From assembly GCA_015688915.1 (NCBI GenBank), contig JAATGX010000159.1, positions 1 through 9,506 on the forward strand: DNA of 9,506 nt, written 5' to 3'. The DNA comes from Desulfuromonadales bacterium. GTDB taxonomy: Bacteria; Desulfobacterota; Desulfuromonadia; Geobacterales; Pseudopelobacteraceae. The position numbers were made by a program, and so were the translations under genes. Below the pieces are notes generated by a model that was not told where the DNA came from, ran no database searches, and saw nothing but the letters and a program-made list of their open reading frames with translations. Below are positions 1 to 6,632 of the stretch, piece by piece (the first letter of the stretch is position 1; each line of letters starts with the position of its first letter).

Positions 1-161
1 TATGCCGCTTCACGGCACATCCTTTTCCCGAATGTTACTGCGCCCGGCTGGCAAGTTGCAATGTTTCCAACATACTGGCTTTCTGTGGCGGCTGTTTCGA
101 GTCGTGTCCCATATACCGCCGGATGACCGGAAAATCTTGATATATGAAAGGAGATGATCTC
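1..161. other. Intergenic region upstream of tatA
   Basis: No gene is supported here. A short dyad at 3-17 (TGCCG, 5-nt loop, CGGCA) followed by a small T-rich stretch could be the tail of a terminator for a gene left of the window, but the stem is only 5 bp. The tatA promoter must lie in this stretch or further left; I could not pick out a convincing -35/-10 pair. The Shine-Dalgarno sequence AAGGAG at 148-153 belongs to tatA. Confidence 0.4.
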
Positions 162-335
162 ATGTTTGGTTTTGGTGTTCCAGAGTTGCTCATAATCGGA
201 GCAATCGTGATGGTGGTATTTGGCGTGGGAAGGCTGCCGGAAATCGGCAGTTCATTCGGCAAAGCCATCAATAACTTCAAGAAGGCTGTCGACGATAAGG
301 ATCAAGTCGAGCTGAATCCCAAAAAGGATGCGTGA
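162..335 (+). CDS. tatA: Twin-arginine translocase subunit TatA
   Basis: Small pore-forming subunit of the Tat pathway, which exports folded, often cofactor-bearing proteins across the inner membrane. The 57-residue product has the family layout: a short N-terminus with E8, one membrane helix at about residues 6-22, the F20-G21 hinge followed by RLPEIG, an amphipathic helix at about 27-45 (GKAINNFKKA) and a charged tail. I chose the ATG at 162 rather than an in-frame ATG at 144 because AAGGAG (148-153) lies 8 nt upstream of it and the protein then begins MFGFG, as TatA proteins do. The gene is followed after 66 nt by tatC, so the two are probably co-transcribed. There is no separate tatB; as in other minimal Tat systems, TatA may fill both roles (inference). 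Confidence 0.93.
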   Translation: MFGFGVPELLIIGAIVMVVFGVGRLPEIGSSFGKAINNFKKAVDDKDQVELNPKKDA

Positions 336-401
336 ACGGGAGTCAGGTGCTGATCAGGGATTTGGTGGGCATGCGCCCGGAACGATTACCCGGGTGGGCT
401 C

Positions 402-1238
402 ATGAAAGAAAATAAGATTGTCCCGTTCATTGAACATTTGGTGGAGTTGCGAAAGCGCTTGATTGTCATCGCCGTCGCGGTGGTTTTCGGCATGGGCGTC
501 GCCTGGAACTTCTCGGATGGTATCCTGAAGTTCATTGAGAAACCTTTGACCGGGCAGACCTACCTGAACGGGATAAAGAAGAAAGCGTACCTGGAAGTCA
601 GGAACCGCCTGCCGCCGCTGTACGCCTACCTCAAGCTCGAACGGGAGCTGAATGCGCCGGAGAAGAAGCGCGTCCTCAACTACGGCGCCCCCATGGAACC
701 ATTTTTCATGCAGTGCAAGATCGCCATGTTGGCCGGATTCATTCTGGTTCTGCCCGTCGTTTTCCTGCAACTCTGGCTGTTCATCGCCCCCGGCCTGACC
801 CGCAAGGAACGACGCATGGTCGTCCCCTTTGTTACCGCTTCCTCAGTTACGTTCTGCATCGGCGCACTGTTCTTTCTGGTCGTAATCTGGCCGGTGATTA
901 TCAACTTTTCCCTCTCCTACGAGACAGAGGGGCTACAGAGCTGGTTCAACATCAGTGCCTATGTCAATTTCTGTCTGCGCTTGATCCTGGTATTCGGGCT
1001 GATTTTCGAGCTGCCGGTTCTGACCCTGCTGCTTGCCCGCTTCGGCATCGTCAGTTACGGGATATTGGCGCCCAACCGCAAGTACGCGCTGCTGGCAAGC
1101 TCGATCATTGCCGCGTTCCACGCCGATCTGATAACCATGTTCGTGATCATGGTGCCGCTTTACCTGATGTATGAGATCAGCATCTGGGTGGCCCTGATCT
1201 TCGGCAGGAAAAAAAGTGAGCTTGGGTTGGCCGTTTGA
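402..1238 (+). CDS. tatC: Twin-arginine translocase subunit TatC (divergent)
   Basis: Multi-spanning receptor that binds twin-arginine signal peptides and recruits TatA. The 278-residue product starts with the typical FIEHLVELRKR (residues 9-19). It shows about six hydrophobic segments, including PFFMQCKIAMLAGF at 100-113, the FIAPGLTRKERR loop at 127-138 carrying the conserved Glu, and LIFELPV at 200-206. Two points are unusual. The first periplasmic loop (about 38-103) is roughly twice the usual length and is charged. The region where many TatC proteins have TPPD before the last helices reads AAFHADLITM (237-246), keeping the Asp but not the prolines. The start has only a weak upstream GGGTGGG. 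The gene lies 66 nt after tatA and ends shortly before a strong terminator. Confidence 0.92.
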   Translation: MKENKIVPFIEHLVELRKRLIVIAVAVVFGMGVAWNFSDGILKFIEKPLTGQTYLNGIKKKAYLEVRNRLPPLYAYLKLERELNAPEKKRVLNYGAPMEPFFMQCKIAMLAGFILVLPVVFLQLWLFIAPGLTRKERRMVVPFVTASSVTFCIGALFFLVVIWPVIINFSLSYETEGLQSWFNISAYVNFCLRLILVFGLIFELPVLTLLLARFGIVSYGILAPNRKYALLASSIIAAFHADLITMFVIMVPLYLMYEISIWVALIFGRKKSELGLAV

Positions 1239-1260
1239 CACGTAGGGTTCCATGACTGCC

Positions 1261-1306
1261 AAAAACAAAGGGCGTGCCGTCGCAAGACGGTACGCCCTTT
1301 GTTTTT
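1261..1306 (+). terminator. Long hairpin terminator between convergent tatC and fprA
   Basis: A 21-bp stem pairs 1261-1281 with 1286-1306 around a GCAA tetraloop. Every position pairs, with one G-U wobble. The stem starts with AAAAACAAAGGGCG and ends with CGCCCTTTGTTTTT, so it gives an A-tract/T-tract terminator readable from both strands. It lies 22 nt past the tatC stop and can also stop transcription coming from fprA. Confidence 0.92.
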
Positions 1307-1331
1307 CAATAAAGCATTCAAGCTGATCCTT

Positions 1332-1406
1332 ACCACCCCTGGCCCCTCCTAAAATATGAGGGGAATTATAAGCTCCCCTCCTTGATAAGGAGGGGGTGGG
1401 GGTGGT
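1332..1406. repeat. REP/MITE-like palindromic element
   Basis: The ends form terminal inverted repeats: ACCACCCC at 1332-1339 with GGGGTGGT at the other end, and CCCCTCCT with AGGAGGGG further in; 16 of 19 outer positions match. Inside is a second perfect dyad, GAGGGGA (1358-1364) with TCCCCTC (1374-1380) around a 9-nt AT-rich loop. The whole 75-bp unit could fold into a nested or cruciform structure. G-rich/C-rich palindromic units of this kind occur as dispersed intergenic repeats in many bacteria. Here it lies downstream of the fprA stop and may also act as its transcript end. Whether it is repeated in this genome cannot be seen from one copy. Confidence 0.65.
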
Positions 1407-1462
1407 CGCTTTTGGCGTCATCTTGACTGCAACTGAGAATTAGTACCACGCCCGGTTGTACG

Positions 1463-2656
1463 TTACCCCTTGTTCAGCACTTCCTCGGCAATGGCGCACC
1501 CCAGCGCCTCGCACTGTCCCAGGACTTCGGCCGTGGGCGTGAAATTGGCCTTGACCATCGGAATCGGAAGCCGGAGCCCCATAGCCTTGAGCCGGTCCTC
1601 GGCCATCTTGCCCGCCTCGCCGCTCCAGCCGTAGCTGCCGAACAGGCCGGCCAGGTTGTTTTTAAGCTTGACCGTGCTCAGACAGGACAGCACGTCCCAC
1701 ATCGGTTTGGGGATGTCGCGGTTGATGGTGGGGATGCCGAAGATCAGCGCGTCCGCCTCTTCCATCAGGTTTCTCACCTCGGCCAGGTTCAGGTGGCTGA
1801 TGTGCTGGCTGATGACCTCGACACCCCCCATGTCCGCGCCGGTGGCCACGGCCTCGGCCATCTTTTCGGTGTTGCCGTGGGGCGAGATGTACAGGATGAA
1901 GATCTTTTTGCACTGTGCAGTGGGCTTGCTCCAGTTTTCGTACTGCTGGATAATCTGCCACGGGTCACGCCTGATGATCGGGCCGTGGCTGGGGCAGATC
2001 ATGTCGATCACGTCGTGGCGGATCTTCTCCACGGCGGACAGGACCTTGTCCTTGAACGGGCGCATCAGGCAGTCGAAATAGAACTGGCGCGCCGAGGAGA
2101 AGTCCTCGATCTCGTCGTTGAACAGTTTGCCGCTGTGGCAGAAGTGGGCGCCGAAGGTGTCGCAGGTGAAGAGGATGTTCTCCTTTTCCAGGCGGGTGAA
2201 CATGGTGTCGGGCCAGTGCAGGAACGGGGCCATGATAAAGCGGAGCTGGCGTCCTCCCAGGTCCAGTGTGTCGCCGTCCTTGACCACCAGGCTATTGAAC
2301 GGCTTGCGCAGCATGTTGCCGAGAAAATTCTTGGCGGCGGTGGTGCAGACCACCGTGGCGTTCGGGCAGTACTCCAGCAGGTAGCCGAGCGCCCCGGAGT
2401 GGTCCGGCTCGGTGTGGTTGGCGATGATATAGTCGATGGCTTCGGGTGCGACCAGTGATCTGATCTTGTCCATGAATTCATCGACCCGTTTTCCCTTGAC
2501 CGTGTCGATGATGGCGATCTTTTCCGTTCCCTTGAGCAGGTAGGAGTTGTAGGTGGTGCCGTGCTCGGTGGGAAACAGATCGTCAAAGACGCGCAGGTCA
2601 GGATCCTCCGAGCCGATCCAGTGGAGTCCCGGTTTGATTTCTATAGCTCCCAGCAT
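1463..2656 (-). CDS. fprA: A-type flavoprotein / flavodiiron protein (FprA)
   Basis: Cytoplasmic flavodiiron enzyme of the family that reduces O2 to water and/or NO to N2O in anaerobes. The 397-residue product has an N-terminal beta-lactamase-like diiron domain (about 1-250). The full ligand set is visible: H81, E83, D85 and H86 in NHTEPDHSG, H147 in LHWPD, D166 in CDTFG and H224 in PSHGP. A C-terminal flavodoxin domain (about 252-397) follows, with the FMN phosphate loop SPHGNTEKM at 258-266. There is no rubredoxin or NADH-oxidoreductase extension, so it is a class A protein needing a separate electron donor. The start is supported by AAAAGGAGA on the minus strand (2666-2674), 9 nt before the ATG. 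It is divergent from radA and convergent with tatC. The O2-versus-NO preference cannot be read from the sequence. Confidence 0.93.
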   Translation of the reverse strand: MLGAIEIKPGLHWIGSEDPDLRVFDDLFPTEHGTTYNSYLLKGTEKIAIIDTVKGKRVDEFMDKIRSLVAPEAIDYIIANHTEPDHSGALGYLLEYCPNATVVCTTAAKNFLGNMLRKPFNSLVVKDGDTLDLGGRQLRFIMAPFLHWPDTMFTRLEKENILFTCDTFGAHFCHSGKLFNDEIEDFSSARQFYFDCLMRPFKDKVLSAVEKIRHDVIDMICPSHGPIIRRDPWQIIQQYENWSKPTAQCKKIFILYISPHGNTEKMAEAVATGADMGGVEVISQHISHLNLAEVRNLMEEADALIFGIPTINRDIPKPMWDVLSCLSTVKLKNNLAGLFGSYGWSGEAGKMAEDRLKAMGLRLPIPMVKANFTPTAEVLGQCEALGCAIAEEVLNKG

Positions 2657-2726
2657 TGCGGTTGTTCTCCTTTTCTGATGGTGTCGTCAGTGGTCCGCGA
2701 CAACGCTGTCGGGCGTGCAATTCCTG

Positions 2727-2739
2727 ACAGAAAATCTGT
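2727..2739. promoter_or_regulatory. Short dyad in the fprA-radA divergent region
   Basis: ACAGA-AAA-TCTGT forms a perfect 5-bp inverted repeat with a 3-bp centre, about 70 bp upstream of the fprA start. Its place in the divergent region would fit an operator for fprA. It is short enough to arise by chance, and I do not recognise a regulator for it. Confidence 0.25.
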
Positions 2740-2804
2740 TCTTGAAACTATACCAGCCGGACAGCTCTTAAACAAGGCACAAATCCACCGTGCGGCCAAG
2801 CCGG

Positions 2805-2833
2805 TTGACAGCGGTGCCGGCAACTTCTACAAT
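2805..2833 (+). promoter_or_regulatory. Sigma-70 promoter of radA
   Basis: TTGACA (2805-2810, perfect -35) and TACAAT (2828-2833, 5/6 match to -10) are separated by 17 bp. Transcription would start near 2840, giving a leader of about 25 nt that holds the AGAGGAG Shine-Dalgarno (2854-2860) before the GTG start of radA. It probably also drives dksA and the kinase behind it. Confidence 0.8.
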
Positions 2834-2865
2834 CCACCAGCCACAAGGATTTCAGAGGAGCCATT

Positions 2866-4215
2866 GTGAAACAGAAAACCGTTTTTAGCTGCCAGAAATG
2901 CGGCTGCCAATCTCCCAAGTGGCTGGGAAAATGTCCGGATTGCGGCGCCTGGAACAGCATGGCCGAGGAAATTGCCGTTAAACAGGCGCCGGCCGGCATT
3001 CTGGGTGACCGTCCGCGTCCGGTGCCAATCTGCGATGTGCCGGCCCAGGCGGAAACCAGGGTGTCAACCGGCATCAACGAACTTGACCGGGTGCTGGGTG
3101 GCGGGATCGTGCCCGGTTCCCTGGTGCTGATCGGCGGCGACCCCGGCATCGGCAAATCGACCCTGCTGCTGCAGGCCATGCATCATCTGGCGAACCGCAC
3201 CGGTGAGGTGCTGTACGTCTCCGGCGAGGAGTCGGCCTCTCAGACCCGTTTGCGGGGCGAGCGCCTGGGTGCGTCGCACAAGCGGCTGCTGATCCTGGCG
3301 GAAAATTCCCTGGAGGCGATCCTGGCCCATGCCGCGGCCCTCAAGCCGCACGCCATGGTGGTGGACTCCATCCAGACCGTCTGGACGCAGGCACTGGAGT
3401 CGGCCCCCGGCAGCGTCAGCCAGGTGCGGGAATCGGCCGGCAAGCTGATGGTGCTGGCCAAGGGGAGCGGCATCCCGGTCTTCATCGTGGGGCACGTCAC
3501 CAAGGACGGCGCCATCGCCGGCCCCCGGGTGCTGGAGCATATGGTGGACACGGTGCTGTACTTCGAGGGGGACGGCAGCCACCCCTTCCGCATCCTGCGG
3601 GCGGTCAAGAACCGCTTCGGCTCCACCAACGAGATCGGCGTGTTCGAGATGAAGCAGGAGGGGTTGTGCGAGGTGGCCAATCCGTCGGAACTGTTCCTCT
3701 CCGAGCGCCCCCTGGGGGTTTCCGGCTCGGTGGTGACCGCGTCGCTGGAAGGAAGCCGGCCGCTCCTGGTGGAGTTGCAGGCCCTGGTCACCCAGACCTC
3801 GTTCGGCGTGCCGCGCCGCACCACCATCGGAGTGGATCACAACCGTCTGGCGCTCCTGGTGGCGGTGCTGGAGAAAAAGGTCGGCCTGCACCTGGCCGGC
3901 CAGGACATCTTCCTCAACGCCGCAGGCGGCGTCCGCCTCAACGAGCCGGCCGTTGACCTGGCCATGATCATGGCGGTTGCCTCCAGTCATCTGGACAAGG
4001 CCATTGCCCCGCAAACCCTGGTATTGGGCGAAGTGGGGCTGGCCGGCGAGGTGCGGGCCATCACCCAGCCGGAACAGCGCATCGCCGAGGCGGAAAAGCT
4101 GGGATTCAAGACATGTGTCCTGCCGTCCGGAAATCTGCGCCGGCTCAAGAAAGGGAAAATCAAGCTCGAAGGCGTGGCTTCGGTGGAGGAGGCGATGCGG
4201 CTGCTGATACAGTGA
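2866..4215 (+). CDS. radA: DNA repair protein RadA
   Basis: RecA-like ATPase with helicase activity that promotes branch migration during recombinational repair. The 449-residue product (the usual RadA length) has an N-terminal zinc finger with C9, C12, C23 and C26. The Walker A motif is GDPGIGKST at 91-99, Walker B is MVVDS at about 164-168, and the RadA-specific KNRFG is at 248-252. A C-terminal Lon-protease-like domain covers about 270-449. The start is a GTG with AGAGGAG five bases upstream. A near-consensus promoter lies immediately upstream. dksA follows after 74 nt on the same strand with no hairpin between, although a T-rich stretch follows the stop. Confidence 0.97.
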   Translation: MKQKTVFSCQKCGCQSPKWLGKCPDCGAWNSMAEEIAVKQAPAGILGDRPRPVPICDVPAQAETRVSTGINELDRVLGGGIVPGSLVLIGGDPGIGKSTLLLQAMHHLANRTGEVLYVSGEESASQTRLRGERLGASHKRLLILAENSLEAILAHAAALKPHAMVVDSIQTVWTQALESAPGSVSQVRESAGKLMVLAKGSGIPVFIVGHVTKDGAIAGPRVLEHMVDTVLYFEGDGSHPFRILRAVKNRFGSTNEIGVFEMKQEGLCEVANPSELFLSERPLGVSGSVVTASLEGSRPLLVELQALVTQTSFGVPRRTTIGVDHNRLALLVAVLEKKVGLHLAGQDIFLNAAGGVRLNEPAVDLAMIMAVASSHLDKAIAPQTLVLGEVGLAGEVRAITQPEQRIAEAEKLGFKTCVLPSGNLRRLKKGKIKLEGVASVEEAMRLLIQ

Positions 4216-4289
4216 TCCTATTTTTTTCTGGACTTGTGCCGCCGCAGTCTTTAAAATCTATACATTTCACAGGAATACGGGAGCAGGCC

Positions 4290-4646
4290 ATGGAAGCGGA
4301 AAAACTGGAATACTTCAGGAATGTCCTGAGCGATGAAATGAAGTCCCTTTTGAACGAGGCGGGCAAGACCGTCACGGAGATGAACTCCGACTCGTCAAAC
4401 TTTCCCGACCCGACCGACCGGGCGACCCAGGAGTCGGACCGCAACTTCGAACTGCGCATCCGCGACCGCGAACGCAGGCTGATCAACAAGATCAAGGATG
4501 CCCTCGACCGCATCGACAAGGGAGAGTTCGGCATCTGCGAGGAGTGCGGCGAAGAGATCAGCGAGGCGCGGCTCAAGGTGCGGCCGGTCACGACGCTCTG
4601 CATCAACTGCAAGATGGAAGAGGAAGAAAAGGAACGACGTCTCTAA
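4290..4646 (+). CDS. dksA: DksA/TraR-family RNA polymerase-binding regulator
   Basis: Transcription factor that enters the RNA polymerase secondary channel and, with ppGpp, adjusts rRNA, stress and amino-acid gene expression. The 118-residue product has a coiled-coil with the tip NFPDPTDRATQESD, which keeps both acidic residues (D40, D43) of the DxxD tip. The C-terminal C4 zinc finger has C83, C86, C104 and C107. It lacks about 30 N-terminal residues compared with E. coli DksA. An upstream in-frame extension exists, but I chose the ATG at 4290 because it starts a normal DksA N-terminus and GGGAG (4279-4283) lies 6 nt before it. The kinase gene starts 36 nt after its stop, which suggests co-transcription. 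Confidence 0.93.
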   Translation: MEAEKLEYFRNVLSDEMKSLLNEAGKTVTEMNSDSSNFPDPTDRATQESDRNFELRIRDRERRLINKIKDALDRIDKGEFGICEECGEEISEARLKVRPVTTLCINCKMEEEEKERRL

Positions 4647-4682
4647 TTGCTTCATCACACGCTCCGGCGGCAGGTGCACGCT

Positions 4683-6062
4683 ATGGAAGCCCCCATCCCA
4701 GGTACTCAATCCGTAGCAGCCCAACAGCTCAATGAGCTGACCCTCCTCTATCGTTTCAGCAACACCATGCTGTCCACCATCCGCCTCAACAAGCTGACCC
4801 ACCTCATCCTCACCGCACTCACGTCCGGAACATCCCCGTTGTTCGAGCGGGCCATGCTTTTTCTGCGCAACGAGAGGTCCGGCGTTCTTCAAGGCATGCT
4901 GGGCGTCACGACCGATACGGCGGACGGGCTGATCGTGGTCGGCGGCGACGGGGATTCTCTCAGCAGCCATTGGGATATCGGCGATGAGGTCATCCTTCGT
5001 CAACGGGCTTCCGATCTTTGCGCCCGTGTGCGCGCAACACGCATCGAGCTCGACGAAGGATGCAATGTCATCAAGCAGGTCATCGTTGAAAACCGGCTCT
5101 TCCACATCGAAGATATCGACTGCGATGAGTGTACGGCCTGCACATTCATCAAGCAGTTTGACGTCACCTCGTTCGCGGCTGCCCCCCTGGTGGCGCGGGA
5201 CAAGACCCTCGGGATCATCGTGGTGGACAACCCGGTATCCGGCAAAAGAATCACCCAGGACGCGCTGCATTTCCTGCAACTGTTTGCCAACCAGGCCGGC
5301 ATGGCCATCGAAAACTCCATGCTCTACAACCGCATCGAGGAGGCCCACGCCAACCTGAGTGACGCCCGTGAACGCCTTATCCACGGCGAACGCCTGGCGG
5401 CCATCGGCGAGATGGCTACCAATCTGGTACATGAACTGAAGAACCCGCTGATCACCATCGGCGGATTTGCGGGGCGCCTGTTGAAGTCGCTGCCCAGCGC
5501 CTGTCGTGAACACCGCTATGCCGACACCATCTTTAAAGAGGTCGGCCACCTGGAGAAGATGCTGGTCGATATCCTGGCCTTCTCGCGCAAGCCTACCATC
5601 TGCTACTGCCGTTGCGACCTGGAAGAGATTCTGAAAGAGTGTTTCGATAGTTGCGCCATGACCCTGGAGGACCAGGGCATTCGCTTGGTCTCCGATTTCG
5701 GCACCGGCCCCTGGTCCCTATTGGGTGACGCCCACCAACTCAAGCAGGTGTTTCTCAACCTGATGCTCAATGCCTGCGAGGTCATGCCGGGCGGCGGCGT
5801 GATTGACATCTCGATTTGCAGGGCGCGCTCCGGCAAAAAATCCGCCATGGTAAGGATCAAGGACACCGGCGGCGGGATTCCGCCCGCCATCTTGCCCAGG
5901 ATATTCACTCCTTTTTTTACCACCAAGCAACATGGCACAGGGCTTGGCCTGTCCATAGTCAATCGTATCCTGGCGAACCACAACGGCACCGTGGAAGCGG
6001 CGAACAGTGGTGATGGAGCTGTCTTCACGGTAACCCTGCCATTGGTTGAACCGCATGAATAA
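4683..6062 (+). CDS. Soluble GAF-domain sensor histidine kinase
   Basis: Cytoplasmic two-component kinase with no membrane segment; the 459-residue product has a GAF domain at about 20-215, a linker helix, and a HisKA domain with H250 in VHELKNPL. The HATPase_c domain carries N359 and N363 (N box), DTGGGIP at 394-400 (G1), FTPFFTTK at 408-415 (F box) and GTGLGLSI at 418-425 (G2). All catalytic motifs are intact. The GAF domain holds a Cys cluster, C147-x2-C150-x2-C153, plus C113 and C127; this could bind metal or sense redox state (inference). No response regulator lies beside it, so its partner is unknown. I prefer the ATG at 4683 (AGGTG six bases upstream) to a TTG at 4647 that touches the dksA stop. 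Confidence 0.9.
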   Translation: MEAPIPGTQSVAAQQLNELTLLYRFSNTMLSTIRLNKLTHLILTALTSGTSPLFERAMLFLRNERSGVLQGMLGVTTDTADGLIVVGGDGDSLSSHWDIGDEVILRQRASDLCARVRATRIELDEGCNVIKQVIVENRLFHIEDIDCDECTACTFIKQFDVTSFAAAPLVARDKTLGIIVVDNPVSGKRITQDALHFLQLFANQAGMAIENSMLYNRIEEAHANLSDARERLIHGERLAAIGEMATNLVHELKNPLITIGGFAGRLLKSLPSACREHRYADTIFKEVGHLEKMLVDILAFSRKPTICYCRCDLEEILKECFDSCAMTLEDQGIRLVSDFGTGPWSLLGDAHQLKQVFLNLMLNACEVMPGGGVIDISICRARSGKKSAMVRIKDTGGGIPPAILPRIFTPFFTTKQHGTGLGLSIVNRILANHNGTVEAANSGDGAVFTVTLPLVEPHE

Positions 6063-6165
6063 AGGGGGGCTGGCAGGGGTATTTTGGGCACTGGCTCCGA
6101 AAAAAGGTGGAAACTGCTGCTGCCGGTATGATATATAACCTACCCGGTGCAGGAAAGGCTTCCGT

Positions 6166-6241
6166 GGGGATGTAGCTCAGCTGGGAGAGCGATGCGTTCG
6201 CAACGCATAGGTCGACGGTTCGATCCCGTTCATCTCCACCA
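6166..6241 (+). tRNA. tRNA-Ala(CGC)
   Basis: A full cloverleaf is visible over 76 nt. The acceptor stem is GGGGATG/CATCTCC, the D-arm is GCTC/GAGC, and the anticodon stem ATGCG/CGCAT closes the loop TTCGCAA with anticodon CGC. The T-arm is GACGG/CCGTT with TTCGATC in the loop. The discriminator is A and CCA is encoded. The G3-T70 wobble, the main alanine identity element, is present. AT-rich TATGATATATAAC (6127-6139) upstream probably includes its -10 region. A hairpin terminator follows directly. Confidence 0.97.
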
Positions 6242-6250
6242 ATAATAAAC

Positions 6251-6282
6251 AAGGGGGTTATGGCTTTTGCCGTAGCCCCTTT
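6251..6282 (+). terminator. tRNA-Ala terminator (left copy of flanking repeat)
   Basis: A 14-bp stem (with G-U pairs) pairs 6251-6264 with 6269-6282 around a TTTT loop: AAGGGGGTTATGGC against GCCGTAGCCCCTTT. It begins 9 nt after the tRNA. The hairpin and the bases after it (6254-6289) recur at 9204-9239 with 34 of 36 identities. Confidence 0.85.
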
Positions 6283-6341
6283 CGCTTTGCCGAAGTCCAC
6301 CGACCCTCAACAGTGGTACATCTTCTTTCCACCCTTGATTG

Positions 6342-6360
6342 ATACATATAAAATATGTAT
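6342..6360. promoter_or_regulatory. Inverted repeat upstream of brnTA (candidate operator)
   Basis: ATACATAT-AAA-ATATGTAT is a perfect 8-bp inverted repeat with a 3-bp centre, ending 9 nt before the preferred brnT start. BrnA is a DNA-binding antitoxin that represses its own operon in studied cases, so this is the natural candidate for its operator. The AT-rich core also contains TATAAA, which could act as a -10. No clear Shine-Dalgarno precedes brnT. Confidence 0.55.
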
Positions 6361-6369
6361 ATTTGCCGT

Positions 6370-6632
6370 ATGCAGATAGTGTGGGATGAACGAAAGGCGG
6401 CGGGCAATATCAAGAAGCACCGGGTCAGCTTTGAAGAAGCTGCAACCTGCCTGCTCGACCAGATGGCGCTGGTCACCGAAGACCCGGATGCAGAGGGGGA
6501 GCAGCGTTTCATTCTGATCGGCATGAGCAGCGACGTGAGACTATTGACGATCTGTTATTCGCTCCCGACGATACCGTCCGTATCATATCAGCCCGCAAAC
6601 CGACCAAACGAGAGGAAGCCAGCTATGCGTAA
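6370..6632 (+). pseudogene. brnT: BrnT-family RNase toxin, frameshifted
   Basis: RelE-like ribonuclease toxin of the BrnT family. Residues from the ATG at 6370 match the family start (MQIVWDERKAAGNIKKH, then VSFEEAA), and this frame continues through RLLTICYSL to about 6564. The conserved C-terminal strand and helix (DDTVRIISARKPTKREE) is present, but in the next frame, from 6567 to the TAA at 6630-6632. A loss of 1 nt (or 4 nt) near 6561-6567 explains this. As read, the first frame skips the toxin C-terminus and runs into brnA. The toxin is therefore probably inactive, unless the shift is a sequencing error or is bypassed by -1 slippage; no classic slippery heptamer is visible. The stop overlaps the brnA start, as is usual for this pair. 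Confidence 0.8.

Noticed and set aside
3..17. Small hairpin at the left edge
   Set aside because: The 5-bp stem is too weak to call a terminator without the sequence to its left.
50..62. TGGCAAGTTGCA resembling a sigma-54 promoter before tatA
   Set aside because: The spacing between the GG and GC elements is too short for the -24/-12 consensus.
3064..4014. Long minus-strand reading frame opposite radA
   Set aside because: It is a shadow of the GC-rich radA frame; the translation is H/Q/G-rich and low in ordinary protein character.
4113..4289. N-terminal extension of dksA into the end of radA
   Set aside because: The extra residues overlap radA in another frame and resemble no DksA; the ATG at 4290 has a ribosome site and starts a normal family N-terminus.
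4395..5549. Long minus-strand reading frame opposite dksA and the kinase
   Set aside because: It mirrors two well-identified plus-strand genes and has no recognisable domain.
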